Of a DNA stretch of 64,000 nucleotides, positions 24,547-35,958 are shown one piece after another. The stretch is from Ilex aquifolium. Its lineage: Eukaryota; Streptophyta; Magnoliopsida; Aquifoliales; Aquifoliaceae. Location of the stretch: assembly GCA_951799425.1 (NCBI GenBank), contig OX637402.1:18861844-18925843 (forward strand), in the 5' to 3' direction. The position numbers and the translations under genes are program-made. How positions within the stretch are numbered: the stretch's first letter is position 1; the number at the start of each line of letters is the position of its first letter. The notes under the pieces are model-generated. The model was not told the DNA's origin. It did not search any database and was given only the letters and a program-made list of their open reading frames with translations.

Positions 24547-25585
24547 GAATTGAAAAGATTGAAAAATTTAAAGAAAACTCAGAAACAGAAGTATGTTCTA
24601 GCCTTCCTACAGCTTTCTGGGATAGAAAAAAACACATAGTAAAACTTCCTTACGTTAAAGGATTTAGTGAACAAAATATCCCAACTAAATCAAGACCCAT
24701 CCAAATGAACCATGAAGTAATGGAAATTTGCAAAAAAGAAATTTTTGAATTACTCCAAAATGGTATCATTAGAAAGAGTAAATCTCATTGGTCGTGTCCA
24801 GCTTTCTATGTCATAAAAAATGCAAAATTAGAAAGAGGAGCACCAAGACTAGTAATTAATTACAAGCCTTTAAATTCTGTTTTGGAATGGATCAGGTACC
24901 CAATTCTAAATAAGCAGGATTTAATCAAAAGACTTAGTAACTCAGTAATATTTTCAAAATTTGATTTGAAAAGTGGCTTCTAGCAGATCCAGATCTCTCC
25001 AGAAGACAGATATAAAACAACATTTACAACACCCTTTGGCCATTACGAATGGAATGTAATGTCATTTGGATTGAAAAATGCACCCAGTGAATTTTAGAAT
25101 ATAATGAATGGAATATTTAACCCAGTAAGTCATTTCTCTATAGTCTACATAGATGATATCCTCATCTTTTCTAGGTCTATAGAAGAGCATTGGAAACACC
25201 TTAATGCATTCTTAGAGATAGTCAGACACAATGGTCTAGTCATCTCTTCTAGCAAAATTAAGTTGTTTCAAACCTCAGTAAGATTCCTTGGATATAACAT
25301 CCAACAATCAACAGTCGTTCCCATCAGTAGATCTATCTAATTTGCCGATAAATTTCCTGATGAAATTACCGACAAAACCCAACTACAATGGTTCTTAGGA
25401 TCCTTAAACTATGTTTCTGGTTTCTACCAGGATCTCAGAAAAACAGTCAAACAATTGTATGACTGGTTCAAAGGAAATCCTCCTCCTTGGTCCTCAGTTC
25501 ATACATCCATAGTTCAGCAAGTTAAAAGTATATCAAGACTTTGCCTTGTCTTGGTATTCCCTCAGCAAACTCCAAAAATCCAGTA
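24547..25585 (+). pseudogene. Endogenous caulimovirid (pararetrovirus) reverse transcriptase fragment, disabled
   Basis: A single frame reads through a reverse transcriptase of caulimovirid type. It shows the WSCPAFYV and PRLVINYKPLN segments, the SKFDLKSGF motif and the YIDDIL catalytic motif (near 25145-25165). Start-proximal sequence (about 24640-24704) is in the same frame. It is interrupted by TAG at 24981-24983, TAG at 25095-25097 and TAA at 25338-25340, with recognisable sequence continuing to about 25550, where RNase H would begin. No movement, coat or protease region is seen nearby, and the left junction lies inside a MITE. This is an old, non-functional integrated copy. The family assignment is from recalled motifs. 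Confidence 0.8.
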
Positions 25586-25589
25586 AAAC

Positions 25590-25936
25590 CCCTCCAAAAA
25601 TCCAGCAAAACTCCCCAAGTATTTTATGATATTTACTTTTGTAGCCCATCTTTTATGATATTTACTCTTGTAGCCCATAATTGATTAAATTTATATAATG
25701 TATAGTTAAATTGCTATTTTTTGAATTTTATTATTGAAAGTTAGTTAAAGTAGTTAGCTAAAATAGATAGTGTTATTGGAGTGAATTTGAAAAAGTGGTT
25801 AGCTAAAGTAGATAATACAATATTTAAATATATTTTGAGTAGCTATTTTAGATAGCATTGTTGGAGTTGCTCTTATAACCATACTATTTATTTTAACTAA
25901 TTATTTCACCTACATTTCACTAACTTCTATTAATTT
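25590..25936. other. AT-rich spacer, no gene seen
   Basis: Short direct repeats (TTTTATGATATTTACT twice near 25623 and 25650; TAGTTAGCTAAA-like words near 25750-25810). Nothing coding. Confidence 0.5.
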
Positions 25937-25953
25937 AAAAGAGATTGTAACAT

Positions 25954-26711
25954 TCTAAGTGTGCTTAGATATCAGGCTTTTGTGGTAAAACCCAAGAGGG
26001 CAGACAGAGGGAGATGATTGGATTTGCTGGGAAATTTGCAAGTTGGATCTGTTTGTACTGTAATGTCTAAAGCAGTTTGGATTAAATGGTTTCCTCCACC
26101 TAGAGATTTTTTGAAGCTCAATGTTAACGGTGCATCGAAAAGGAATGGGTTTGCTGGTGGTGGCATGGTGTTGAGGAATTCTGATGGTCATTTGGTGGCT
26201 GCTGCTTGTGTCTTTTATGGGGAAGCTTCAAACATGCAGGCTGAATGTAAGGCTATGTTGGATGGCTTATTAATGGTAATTCAATATGGATTGAGGGGTC
26301 AGCAGTTGGAGATTGAATCTGATTCTCAGATCTTGGTAAAGATGATTATGGGGAAAGCTGAAGTGCCATGGAAATGCAGGGCTTTGGTTTGCTGGATTTG
26401 TGATTTGCTGGGAAGGATTAATGCATGTATATCCCATGTATATCGTGAAGCTAATGGGGTTGCTGACTTCTTGGCTTCACTGGCTGTCAAGACAAGGAGC
26501 TTCAATGATTTTACATTGAATGGGTTGCCTGTAGAAGGGAAGGTTCTGTTGTTGCAGGATCAAATTGGGCTGCCAGTTGCAAGGAAGAGGAAGGCTTTTG
26601 TGTTTCGAAGCTTTCTTTTCCAATAGCTCTTATTTTTGGATTTGTAGAAAATTTTGAATTCATTTTTTGATTTGATGATATAAAATTTGTTTTTTCTTTA
26701 AAAAAAAAAAA
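25954..26711 (+). mobile_element. 5'-truncated LINE (non-LTR retrotransposon)
   Basis: A direct repeat AAAAGAGATTGTAACAT flanks the insert (25937-25953 and 26712-26728). A poly(A) run ends it at about 26697-26711, and an RNase H domain lies just upstream. This is the normal structure of a target-primed, 5'-truncated L1-type insertion. Confidence 0.9.
26018..26626 (+). pseudogene. LINE C-terminal RNase H domain, truncated
   Basis: The open frame encodes about 200 aa of the RNase H domain found at the C terminus of plant L1-type polyproteins. The conserved AECKAMLDGL (Glu), IESDSQILV (Asp) and REANGVADFLASLA (Asp) motifs are present. The first catalytic Asp of the family (usually KLNVDG) is Asn here (KLNVNG), so the nuclease should be inactive. 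A TGA at 26015-26017 precedes the frame, and no reverse transcriptase is present. It cannot retrotranspose on its own. Confidence 0.85.
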
Positions 26712-26728
26712 AAAAGAGATTGTAACAT

Positions 26729-27002
26729 ATATATAAATATAGAGAGAGGGAGAGAGAGAGATAGAAAGAGAAAGAAGTAGATAGATAATTTAGAGAGGCT
26801 AAATGACTCTCCACATTTGGAAAGTCATTTGCGTGAAATGGGAAATAGAAAGTGGGATAAAGAGTGGATCGGAAAGTTTTTTTTAGTGTTTAGCGCTAAA
26901 ATAACTTAAAAAGAGGAAATAGAGAATATGTTAGAGTTGCTCTAAAATTTTTACATTAGTAAATATATAGGCATCCGGACCACGTATTTAAAAAAAAAAA
27001 AA
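26729..27002. other. GA-rich microsatellite and AT-rich spacer
   Basis: A purine-rich tract of GA repeats (26741-26780) is followed by non-coding sequence ending in an A-run near 26990-27003. Confidence 0.6.
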
Positions 27003-27530
27003 ATTCGAGACTCGTTTACATATTTCAATGTGCGAAATAAGTCTCGAGGGGGCATTTGTAGACATCAAAAAATAATAATGTCAAATTGGGCTAAACCTAA
27101 ATTCATAAGCCCAAATAATATTAAAACCCGATCCAGAAATATGGAATCCAGTTAGATTGGGCTTAAAATGTCATAGCCCAATCAAATAAAGCCCAAAATA
27201 AGTAATTTCTAAGCCGAATAAGACCCAAATAAAGCATATGTACAAATATCAAAGCCCAACTTATACTAATAAATTGGAATAGACCTAAGTCCAAATTCAT
27301 TGAAGTCCAAATTAAATACAAGCCCAACCCACGAAGCACATATTGGAGTATTTACCAAAATACCCCTCTGGCCATCCTAACTCTAAAAATAGGAGGCTAA
27401 GGGAAGGGAAAAGGGAGGCTAAAAAAAAAGCCAGAAGCTGCTGAACGGAGAAGCTAGGAAATCGGGAGAAAAGAAGGACAACGAAGCTCTGCCCAAGGCC
27501 ACTCGTATTCATAAAATGAAAAAGATGTCC
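27003..27530 (+). repeat. LTR-like fragment preceded by a polypurine-like tract
   Basis: TCTCGAGGGGGCATT (27042-27056) followed by TGTAGACATC resembles a polypurine tract and LTR start of a gypsy element. The next 450 bp repeat AGCCCAA/AAGCCCAAAT words typical of LTRs. No right end, second LTR or internal coding sequence is identified. Confidence 0.4.
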
Positions 27531-28157
27531 TTAAAGATATGATTAAGTAAAAAAAAGGCGACTAAAATTTTCCCCCTCTTATATTAGTTGACATCGCGAT
27601 TTTTTTTAAGTCTTTATTCGCAACTTCCCTTGCTTTTCCATGCAAAGACACATCAAGTCATTGTTGCAATCCTTATCAACTTTTTTTTTCCTTATCAATC
27701 AACCATGATAATCCATTACTACTTCCGGTTTAGTTGAACATTTAAAGTGTAAAGGGTTATATTTTCGTTGGCCCTTTTCATACATTGCTTTTGTTCACAT
27801 ATTATGGAGTAGGATTTCGTTGGCCTTTTTTATTTTGTATCCTTAAATATTAAATTTTTCATATTATATTCTTAATGTATAAAAAATATTGTAATATGAC
27901 TCTTCTGTTAACTTTTGATTAATTTTTTTGTCAGCGTTAATGGAGTGTTTTTGGACGGAATACATAAAATAAAAATTTTAAAATGTTTCGGATATATAAA
28001 ATATAAAAAGCCCAAAAAAGTAAACCAAACAAATAGTTCACTTTGTGACAGCCGTAATCCCTTTGTATCACGCACATCCAATTAGCTATAACCGAGTTCA
28101 AAAAAAAAAATTAGCTATAACCAACCCAGCTGATTGTATGGCCCACCATCAAACCCC

Positions 28158-28286
28158 TCACTCTCTCTCTCTCTCTCTCTTTCGTCTTCTTCCTTCCATT
28201 TCGCACTCTGTGCACAGAGTACACACAGTCACCCACTATGATCCCCACTCTCTCTCTCTCTCTCTCTTTCACACACACACACACAG
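28158..28286. repeat. (CT)n and (CA)n microsatellites
   Basis: CT repeats at 28158-28181 and 28245-28268 and a CA repeat at 28271-28285, matching the tract at 10384-10446 in copy A but shorter and interrupted. Confidence 0.85.
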
Positions 28287-28618
28287 AGGCACAACTACAA
28301 AATAGGACGCAATCACCCCTCCCACCGCACCACCGCCGCTGGCCCACCTACCTTTCTTCTCTATTTCACACAGTACACACAGATTGATTTTTTCTTCGGC
28401 AACCAATGTTTCCATCAATTTGAAGATTCAAAACTATTTGTATAACATCAATTATCAAGAAAATAGACTAGACTAGTTCAAAACAAATATGATCAGTCTT
28501 TTTTATATTTCTTGCTGGATTTGGTCAAATTGAGTGTTTCACCTCGTTTGATTTGAGAATGCAACAAAATGTCTCCGTCTCTACGTGAGTGGTGGTGATT
28601 TTTCTCAGTTTCTGTGAC

Positions 28619-30447
28619 CAAGGGCGGAGCCAGGATTTTTGTTTATCCTGGGCTAAGCTAAGCATTTTTTTTTTTTTTAAAGAAGGAGGAAAAATATATA
28701 AAAAGAAAGAAACACCATTACAAGAAGCAAAGAGGAAAAAGCCAAAAGTTGGCTTTAATCCTTTCAGACAAACGAATGATTTATCAAATTTACAAGTAAA
28801 TCTGAATCAAAAGAAACAAAAAACTCAGCCCAAAAATCAGCTCATCCAAAGCAATCCATGATTCCAGCACAAAGCAAATCAGCCCAGTGCACTTTGAAGA
28901 TGCAGCAGCAAATAGCAGCAAACACATCAAAAAGCAAAATCAAGCATCACAGCAAATCAGCAGACCAAGATCCAGTGCCAACCGCAAAGCACATCAAAGT
29001 GCCGCAGAAAATGCATGAACATCAGCTGAAAATCAGCAAAGTAGCAGCTGAAATCCAGCTGACAAAACATAAAAATCCATCAGAGAACTCCCAAACAGGA
29101 CCATCTGAAAGTCGCAGGAGAATCCCAGCAGAAGATCCAGCAGAAAACCTTAAAAAAGCCTTCCAAAACCAACAGTGCATCTATGGTAATCCAGAAAATG
29201 TAGAGACTAAAACAAAGTCATAAAAGTCTATTGTTGTCCAGAAAATGTAGAGACTAATTAATGGAATTTGGAATCTTAAACATATCATCACTGATTAACA
29301 ACGAACCACATAATTAAACAAAATCCATGTCTAGACAATTGACCACTAGAAAATGGAAAGGTGAATCATAGAAGATTTAACTGATTAACAGCCCTAATTA
29401 GGAGCTCCAAACAATAGTTAAATAAAAACTTACACCTAAAATACCTGACAACAAATATGAAATTAGAACCCAGTGATCAGATAATAATAAAGCAACCTGT
29501 TTGACAAAAACAGACAGGAAGTGAACATAAGAAGGCGGCAAAGGTTTGAACTTTAAAAAGAAAAGAACATCATCAATAATTAGCCCATCAATTGCAGTAA
29601 TAAATGTATTTAGTACATAATTCCCCAAAAGAAGAACCGTTATTTTCTCTCTTCAAGACAATGCCATGACAATTAAGGATCATAAAACCCAGAAACTAAA
29701 TCTAGGATTCTTGAGAAAAGCTTTAGCAAACACTAATGACAACCTATCAATGTATTGCTCCTTGTTATTAAAGCTATCCAGTGCTTTGTGACACCAACCT
29801 TTGAGAATTCTCATGTCACTGAAATGGGAAAGACAAGTTCAATGGAAGAGAACACACATAAAAAGTTCTTAAAAAATGTACTCGAGAGCTCTTTCAAGAG
29901 AACATTCTGTTGAGTCTTGAGTAAATCTGGTATTCCCCCTATCCTCCCCTGCTCAAAATGGAAAAATAAGAAGGAAAAAAAAGTTGGGAAAAATTACCTT
30001 GCACCGAGAAAACAGCCGCTTGAGGAAATAAATCTGCTGGAGGAAACAGCCACTCGAGGGAAGAAGGATCTGATGCGTTGAGCAAAAGAGGGATCTGATG
30101 CGTTGAAGAGAGAGAGAGGAGGTGTTTGCGCAGAAGAGGGATGGCTGTGCCTGTCCGGGGATCTGTTGCCATGGCCCATGGAGCTGTTGCTTGTCCGAGA
30201 ATTTGGGGAAGTGACCACCTGAGAGAGAAGAGAGAGGATTGCTGTGTGTTGCAGGGAGCCGCTGGGAACCACAGTGTGTTGCAAGGAGCTGGTGGGTTAG
30301 GTTGGTTTACTCTGGGCTGGGTTAATTTGATGGTAAAATATAGTGGTAATTTTTTTGGGGGGTGGGCTGATACTTAGTGGTAAATTTTTTTTTTTTTTTT
30401 TACTCTGGGCTTTAGCCCACCTTAGCCCACTAGTAGATCCGCCCTTG
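28619..30447. mobile_element. hAT-type transposon (1829 bp) with perfect 8-bp target-site duplication
   Basis: The ends are CAAGGGCGGAGCCAGGA and, reverse-complemented, CAAGGGCGGATCTACTAG. TCTGTGAC flanks both sides (28611-28618 and 30448-30455), and copy A has the empty site at about 10785. Subterminal CTGGGCTAAG-type words occur inverted at both ends. I see no transposase, so it is non-autonomous. The interior includes a CAGCAAA-rich stretch (28860-29160) and an exon-like piece on the minus strand. Confidence 0.85.
29680..29818 (-). other. Exon-like piece inside the hAT element, possible captured gene fragment
   Basis: On the minus strand a splice-acceptor-like CCCATTTCAG (ending at 29819) precedes an open stretch encoding a peptide that starts DMRILKGWCHKALDSF and ends with TGA at 29680-29682. 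The composition is protein-like and differs from the rest of the element. I do not recognise the family. Capture of a host exon, or the tail of a decayed transposase, are both possible. Confidence 0.3.
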
Positions 30448-30455
30448 TCTGTGAC

Positions 30456-31201
30456 TGTTTGTGTTGTGTGTACTGGTATGTGTGAGTATGGACGTGTGTG
30501 TGCGCATGTATGTGAAGCACGCAGAAGACGACACCAACATGAAGTAAGAGACGTGGGGAACACGCAAACTTCGATTTTGGCCCCACTTCAGCTAAACTGT
30601 CGCGTGTTAATTGGTTTCCCACGTAAATTAGGGATTTTCAGTTCATCCGTAATGAATTTAATCGCCCATTGAATTATCTGGTCAAATCTAGATTTATAAA
30701 ACATAATATAATAAATTTGAATTTAGATTTACAATTCAATCGAAAATATAAATTTACTACTAATTTAGTGTCCGATTAAATTAGACACGATTAAATTACT
30801 CTTCTTTCATTTGACCTAGCAGTGAAAGTTCACCATAAGATACCTTTCAGATCTTTGTAAGGGCATAGCCACCCTACACTACCATTCTAGCATTTTGAAA
30901 CTTGCATTGTGAGTTGCTAGCAAACTCGGCAATAGAGTCGCACTTTGTTTAGCCAAACAAGATAATTTTATTGAAAGTTTTGTTGTATGACGGGAGATGA
31001 CACCTGTTTTTATCAGGTTTCTACAATTTCAACCTTAGATTCTAAAAACTTGATAAACACAGTATCATTTCTTGTCCACTTAATGAATAATTGAGGGCAA
31101 TAGATTAAACTTTTAAGAGATGAATAATGACAACATTAAAATAAACATTTTACATTTCCCTCAATCTATATCTATACTACTTCTATCTATATCTATACCT
31201 A
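30456..31201. other. Duplicated non-coding DNA of copy B
   Basis: 30456-30560 and 30795-31015 match copy A; the remainder is specific to copy B. No gene seen. Confidence 0.5.
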
Positions 31202-31798
31202 TCTATACTACTATAAAATATCAGCAATTCTATAAAACGTTTACTTTCTTTTTTACTGTCCAACAATGCAATTAGGACATTTTTACATTTCAACATAATT
31301 GACTTATTAAATTTAAATAATGATCTAACCCCTTCAACGCCTCCTCCCCTTCCCCATGCTCTATTACTATACTAGAGTTTCCGTCCGTTTACCCCTTCTC
31401 TTTGCACTTCTGAATTGGTTATATCCTCTATTTTAGATATCTTTTTGAGGCAACATGCAACGAAACAGTACATTATATATATGTTCGGGATTGTTCATCA
31501 ATCTTTCTTTCACTATGACCCGAGTAATTTTGGTGGACAGTGGTATTCTTGACTGTCAAGGATTCCATTCGAGTTTCAAAATCACACACACGGTGGTTTA
31601 TCTTCCAACATTGGTATTATTATTTTTTATATTTTTTTTTTGGTCAATATTTTTTCTCATTGTTTGATCTCATTACTGACTATTTTCTTCACTTTCAAAT
31701 TATCTACCACCATGATAATCTAGCCTGGCCAATTTTGGATTTTATAACTTACAACCAATTTCACCTTCATGTTGTTGCTCCTCTTGTGTGTGTGTGTG

Positions 31799-31829
<31 letters not shown>

Positions 31830-32963
31830 CTCTAAATTGGTGCTCTTGACTTTTGGTTTGATCAGGCTAAACGTACACTAAAGAATCTAAGGGTGAAAAT
31901 AAGTCCGTCCAATACTGATGGAGTGAGAGACATTCCAACCACTAGATGTATACTTTTATTACTTCCTGTTTTTACATCCTTTTTTGTTTGTCTTAGAAAT
32001 GATTCACCATGCTTCAACATTCAAGGATTAAAACATCAAACCAAGGCCAAAATCAGGGAAAAGAAGGGTAGACTCATCGATAAACACAGAAACACAGAAA
32101 GATCGAGTGATCAAATGGTGGACTCAGTCATTAAAAACTTTTATGAGGTGTACGAGTTAGCAATACCACTCCCACCAGGTGCACGTTCATCCTACCCCTA
32201 CAGATTTTTAACTATAGTTTGACTTGATTTTTTTTGTATGGCTTATACAATCTTGTGTCATGTATAAGGTTGTGATTTTTTGATACTGCTAGTCAGAAGC
32301 TTCTGTCCACCTGTCGTGCCTACAGTTTTGCTTTGGGTTGCCTAACATGATCTATTGTACTTACGAGAGAATAGACTCAACGCAGGATAGATGAATGGAG
32401 GACCTTTGTACAGATCGACAAAAGAATTAGGGGCTATCCGAACAGATTGACAACAGAAATTGTATTCTAATTTGTTTAATTGTATTAAAAGTCTTAATTT
32501 ATGTACTTCTCCGTTCTTGTTGAAACTTTAAATAGCAAAAAATATGTGTTTAAATGTTAGATGTTGGACAACCTAAGTAGGGGTGTTTAAATTTTTTATT
32601 ACTCGAATATTCCAATCCTACTCGATCCTACCATGCCCTATTGATCGGCTACCGCAAAAATCGGGTAAGCCGTAAGATAAGGCGAACACCCCTAAGTCCA
32701 AATATAAAGAGGAATCTTAATAAATCATCGATAATTGCCCAAGGTGGTGGCTTTGTGAAATTGCCTTCTAAACTTGGTGTTTTTGTTGTTTTGGTGTCAT
32801 GTCTCCCTAATATTTTGAAAGAAATGTGATCCATTATTTGATGCTCCTTTCAATTTCTGGAACGTTTAGGTAGAGTGTGGTTTTTGAAGGTAGCTATTAT
32901 GTGAGTAAATATAAAAAGGTAGCTCAAAATAGTTCACATACAACGTACGTGTACAATGACTAA
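31202..32963 (+). mobile_element. Candidate non-autonomous Helitron (about 1.76 kb)
   Basis: The left end reads A|TCTATACTACTATAAAAT. The right end reads ACATACAACGTACGTGTACAATGACTAA|T, which resembles, with C-to-T and G-to-A changes, the hairpin-CTAG end at 52410-52437. Insertion between A and T fits Helitrons. It lies in a part of copy B with no counterpart in copy A. An open frame at 31893-32222 has no recognised family. A (TG)n tract is near 31789-31830. Confidence 0.4.
32578..32694. mobile_element. Short MITE with TAGGGGTGTT ends (117 bp)
   Basis: Ends TAGGGGTGTTTAA and GCGAACACCCCTA are inverted repeats of the type seen at 4548, 36404 and 59268. I could not find a matching target-site duplication. 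Inside there is a small dyad around CGGCTACCG/CGGGTAAGCCG. Confidence 0.5.
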
Positions 32964-33106
32964 TTAATCCAAAAAAATTACAACTCTTTTGCATGTGACA
33001 ATCGCAGGGATGTGTGTGTGAGAGAGAGATTTCCTTGATTCACATTGAGGGAGCCATCCAAAAAAATTTCATCGTCTTGTTCATCTCAGTTTCATCCTAG
33101 TCATTG

Positions 33107-34285
33107 CTATGCAACAGGATTATTTATCAGTTGGTGCAATCTTTCACTTATTCTTGATGTAGCTATGCCAATTCTCGAAGATAAAGCCTGCAAAAATCAA
33201 TCCAGAGATATAAGCATTAATCATGACTCACTTTGGAACATCAAGATGCAAGTATATCATATGAAAATAATCGAACGAAAGACATAAGTTAAAGCTTAAG
33301 TTGTTAAAGGGGTTGTAACTTAAGTATTAATATTTCAACATGCTCCAGGTTAAATTTTGGACCTAACATATGAAAATATTTTTAATCATTAGGGCAGCGG
33401 CGAGATTCGAACGCACGACATTTTGCTTTGATATCATGTTAAATAATCATCTACTCCAAAAGGGAGAAGATGTAATATAAATATTTATACTTCAACACGC
33501 CCCTCACGTGAAGGCTACATTTTTGCCTACATCCACGGACCTAACTACTACATCGGTGTATTATTGAAGGTACTTGAGCACATTAGAACTCAACCCTAGA
33601 TGAGAATTACATATGATAAAAGATAAGTATAACATATATCTATCATCCTCTACATTAATCTAAACAACTTAGATAGTGATGGTCTTTTTGGATCCTATCA
33701 TATATATGTATGCGTAGTTAAAATGAAGATAAAACCTGAGAATAAATTGTGAAGAAGACCCTGACACCCACAGTTGAGGAGCTAGCACTGACAACTTTAC
33801 CACCTTCTTGCTGAAGAACACTGAAAATTTGATGCAAAGTGATGCTCTTACTTAACCCAGTTATCAAATTCACCTCCAAAATTGAACCCATCTCTCTTAT
33901 AGCAAGTACTGGTGACACCAACCCAATCATCTGATCTTTAATTCCAGCTCCATCAGCTTGGAGTTGTTCCTTCTTTTGCCTTAGTTCTTCCAGGTGATCT
34001 TTCAGTTGCTTCACGTAAATAGTAGTTTGATCCAACAACACAGGAACTAACAGTCTCTCCTGAAATTCTTAGAGAGATGCATACAAATAAATATCTGTAT
34101 ATACACACACGACACAGAGAGATAGAGATAGGGAGGGAGAGGGAGAGAGAGAGAGAGGTACGTACCCTGGAGGGTTGGGTAGGGATGAGAGCAGCAAGGT
34201 TGGAAACAAGATCTTTCATTTGCATTCTTCGATATTTTTCCATTTCATTTCGCCCAAGTTTAGATGAACTCTCACCTGGCTGCAT
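33107..34285 (-). CDS. bHLH transcription factor, copy B (3 exons, 174 aa)
   Basis: Exons, in order of transcription, are 34285-34166, 34059-33736 and 33187-33107, with the same exon lengths (120, 324 and 81 nt), phases and GT-AG borders as the copy at 11799-13431. The basic region is identical (KLGRNEMEKYRRMQMK). Differences from copy A include Arg4Gly, His26Leu and Ser31Ala in exon 1, nine changes in exon 2 and two in exon 3, about 92% identity by my count. No stop or frameshift is seen, so both copies look functional. Most changes lie in the C-terminal ACT-like region and not in the DNA-contacting segment, so target specificity may be shared while partner choice or regulation differs. A GA-rich microsatellite (34130-34156) sits in intron 1. 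Confidence 0.85.
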
Positions 34286-35023
34286 CTATTCTCTAGTGTT
34301 TGTTTGGCTTTCTTTTGTCCCTCCTTTTCTTTGTTAATGAGGAATAAAGGAAGCTACATGTGGAGAGAATGACAAGTCTGGTCCTTTATATGTGCATGGA
34401 GATACAACAGACATGCCTGTATCAGAAAATGTGTTTCAAATCTATCAAGAAAGTGTCATGTCAATTATTTTCAGTCCTAATGAAGAAAAGAATCCAAAAA
34501 ATATGGAATCAAGCCATGTGACAGCGTGTATGACCTAGACTATTCATTTTCTTTATCTAAACATAGACTATTAATCCTAATATGGAAACAAATTACAAAT
34601 TTATTTTAGGAAAAAAACTTAAAACTAGACAACAAAAAAAGTGGGAAACTATGGTACCGTCGGTGATATTGGTACCAAAAATTACAATTTTTTAAAGGAA
34701 AGTTATAACTTTTTTCAAGTGTAAGTTATAACTTTAAAGAACGTGATCAATTATAGAATGTTGGGATCGATACCACATTTTTCATGATCGATTATGAGTG
34801 TCAGTGATCGATCATGACCTTTCTTTGAACAGTTATAATTTCTTCTTTCAAAATTATAAAAAATGATACTAATACCGAAATTCTTTTTTTATTATTATTA
34901 TTATGCTGCAGAGGGTTCCAAAAAAGTGAGCCAAACAAACAGTGAAACATGTGACAGCCCTAATAATTTGACACATTCTTTGCCACGTATAGAAGTCAAA
35001 TCTATAATAGAGACTTTTTTTTG
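34286..35023. other. Upstream flank of bHLH copy B, duplicated
   Basis: Matches 13432-14240 of copy A over most of its length, so leader and proximal promoter are shared. 34540-34560 differs by a small replacement relative to 13680-13730. No further gene. Confidence 0.55.
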
Positions 35024-35035
35024 CTTGTTTACATT

Positions 35036-35958
35036 TTTTTTTTAGTCAAACACACAAATAACAAACACACACAGTCCATGTAATAACAATTATAAATCTG
35101 ACACATAAATTTACCATTAGAATTAAGAAAAATGGCTACTAGATTTTTGGCCAAATTAACAAAAATTAGATTTATGATGTGAGCAAAATAACTAAGAGTG
35201 TTGTAATCTAAAATTCAAAATAAAGCAAGCAAATAATGGTTAGATCATTAAAATTATAACATGCAATTTAAATAAATACAGAACATGTATAAACATGCAA
35301 TCTATATAAAGCAAATAAATTTATTTAGAAAGAGCTGGTCTGCGAGTCCGAGAGGCGTGTGATCACTGTCCTAAAGCAGCTGAGCCTCCCCACGTGAGGG
35401 TACTGACGGACACCAGCGACTCCAAGATCCAACCCAGACGCTCGCAGCAGCACCTCCTCAATGGTCACGTCCACTGGAAGGTTAGGATGAATCTGACTCG
35501 AATCGAGTTGCCCAAAACAATATAATATATGACAATTGGAAAAGGTAGGCCAAATGTAAAAGAATAAACAATCGGAAAGTCTACTGATGTTGAAAATTGT
35601 TGTTTTAAAAGAATTCTTCAAAGCCCTTTATATAGCCTGTGTATGTGTGCAACGTACACATGACTTTTCAATTTCTTTTTGACCGTTGGTCTATACTAGT
35701 GTAACCTACTAATAATATATTTTCAATGGATTTGAATGTTTGGCTTGAATAGCCATAAAACTAGATTTAAAAACAATAATTATTATTCTTGAATATACAC
35801 ACTAAATAGGATCAAAAAAATTTGCAACTGAAATTTATTATTTAAACATAATTAAAATGAAAATTCAATAAAAGTTTTAAAAACTTAATTTATTATTACA
35901 GTCCACACATCACACAACTCAAGCACATTAAAACCACCATTCAAACCACCATTTTTTT
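35036..35958 (-). mobile_element. Retroposed insertion (about 0.92 kb) with poly(A) tail, unclassified
   Basis: CTTGTTTACATT, preceded by a T-run, occurs on both sides (35024-35035 and 35959-35970), and copy A has it once (14239-14250). At the left edge the plus strand has a T-run, so on the minus strand the insert ends in poly(A). A TATA-like TATATAAAGGGC lies on the minus strand at 35634-35623, and a 98-codon minus-strand frame (35621-35325) without recognised domains follows it. It is either a retroposed transcript or a SINE-like or LTR-derived copy. Confidence 0.55.

Noticed and set aside
28858..29223. 121-codon Gln/Lys/Ser-rich frame in the hAT element
   Set aside because: Low-complexity CAGCAAA repeats; no transposase motif.
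31893..32222. 109-codon plus-strand frame
   Set aside because: Mixed composition without recognisable motif or splice context; left inside the Helitron candidate description.
34077..34337. Plus-strand frame over the bHLH copy B first exon and intron
   Set aside because: Shadow of the minus-strand gene and the GA microsatellite in its intron.
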